DNA from: Sneathiella sp.
Lineage (GTDB): Bacteria; Pseudomonadota; Alphaproteobacteria; Sneathiellales; Sneathiellaceae
Assembly (NCBI GenBank): GCA_016765515.1
Contig: JAESPT010000305.1
Location: 1-5,433, forward strand
Length of the DNA stretch: 5,433 nucleotides
Direction of reading: 5' to 3'
Shown here: one piece after another, positions 5,235 to 5,433 of the stretch
Layout: each line of letters opens with the position of its first letter
Position numbering within the stretch: the stretch's first letter is position 1
Position numbers and translations under genes: made by a program
Notes under the pieces: model-generated
What the model was told of the DNA's origin: nothing
Seen by the model: the letters and a program-made list of their open reading frames with translations, nothing else
Databases searched by the model: none

Positions 5235-5433
5235 TCAGACCCGGCGCATATCAAATTCACCGCGAACTCCTGTACCATATCGTTGCAGGGCACCCGTTTC
5301 GCCCACAGCATTCGAGCGCTGAAAGATCCAGTTCTGCCACGCCGTCAAACGTCCGAAAATCCGTGTTTCCATAGTTTCAGGGCCAGCGTAGCGTAAGTTT
5401 GCTTCCATGCCGGTCAGTGCATCAGGAGAAAAT
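5235..5433 (-). CDS. boxC: Benzoyl-CoA-dihydrodiol lyase / 2,3-epoxybenzoyl-CoA dihydrolase BoxC, C-terminal end
   Basis: Only the last 65 codons and the TGA stop are in the window; the full protein is about 550 residues. BoxC belongs to the enoyl-CoA hydratase (crotonase) superfamily. It opens the epoxide ring hydrolytically, giving 3,4-dehydroadipyl-CoA semialdehyde and formate. The visible tail contains NLRYAGPETMETRIFGRL, then TAWQNWIFQR, then NAVGETGALQRYGTGVRGEF, which is the highly characteristic BoxC C terminus. The catalytic residues lie beyond the edge and cannot be checked. A 75-nt gap separates it from boxB. It contains a weak 5-bp hairpin (5194-5198 with 5210-5214) but no terminator. 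Confidence 0.93.
   Translation of the reverse strand, partial: FSPDALTGMEANLRYAGPETMETRIFGRLTAWQNWIFQRSNAVGETGALQRYGTGVRGEFDMRRV

Overview
The window comes from a bacterial chromosome that carries the aerobic 'box' (benzoyl-CoA epoxidation) pathway for benzoate and related aromatics. By eye, base composition is near or slightly below half G+C. The regulator is an XRE/shikimate-kinase fusion, and the DNA polymerase III alpha subunit next door has a degenerate PHP domain. This fits a proteobacterium, perhaps an alphaproteobacterium of moderate G+C, but I cannot place it more precisely from sequence alone. Every convincing gene is on the minus strand, so transcription runs from right to left.

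Right to middle (5433 to 2068): the 3' end of boxC, then boxB, boxA and a small hotdog-fold thioesterase. Gaps are short (75, 15 and 8 nt), so this is very probably one operon whose promoter lies beyond the right edge. BoxA takes electrons from NADPH through FAD and two [4Fe-4S] clusters and passes them to the diiron enzyme BoxB. BoxB epoxidises benzoyl-CoA, and BoxC opens the ring hydrolytically and releases formate. The thioesterase probably hydrolyses benzoyl-CoA or another stalled CoA ester and so recycles CoA.

Middle (2067 to 1061): a 62-nt gap holds a 23-bp inverted repeat with perfect 9-bp arms. It lies across the -10 box of a predicted promoter for boxR. BoxR is the XRE-family repressor with a C-terminal shikimate-kinase-like domain, thought to sense benzoyl-CoA. 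The arrangement suggests that boxR can be transcribed apart from the operon and controls itself.

Left (1060 to 1): a separate unit. About 135 bases after boxR (925-1060) hold no gene that I can see. Then come a strong sigma-70-like promoter, a strong ribosome binding site and a 35-residue predicted single-pass membrane protein (868-761). A 106-nt spacer with a hairpin and a perfect 9-mer DnaA box precedes dnaE, of which the first 218 codons are present and which runs off the left edge.

The best candidates for new biology are the 35-residue membrane microprotein upstream of dnaE, the DnaA box in the dnaE leader, and the boxR operator palindrome. The catabolic genes themselves belong to well-known families.
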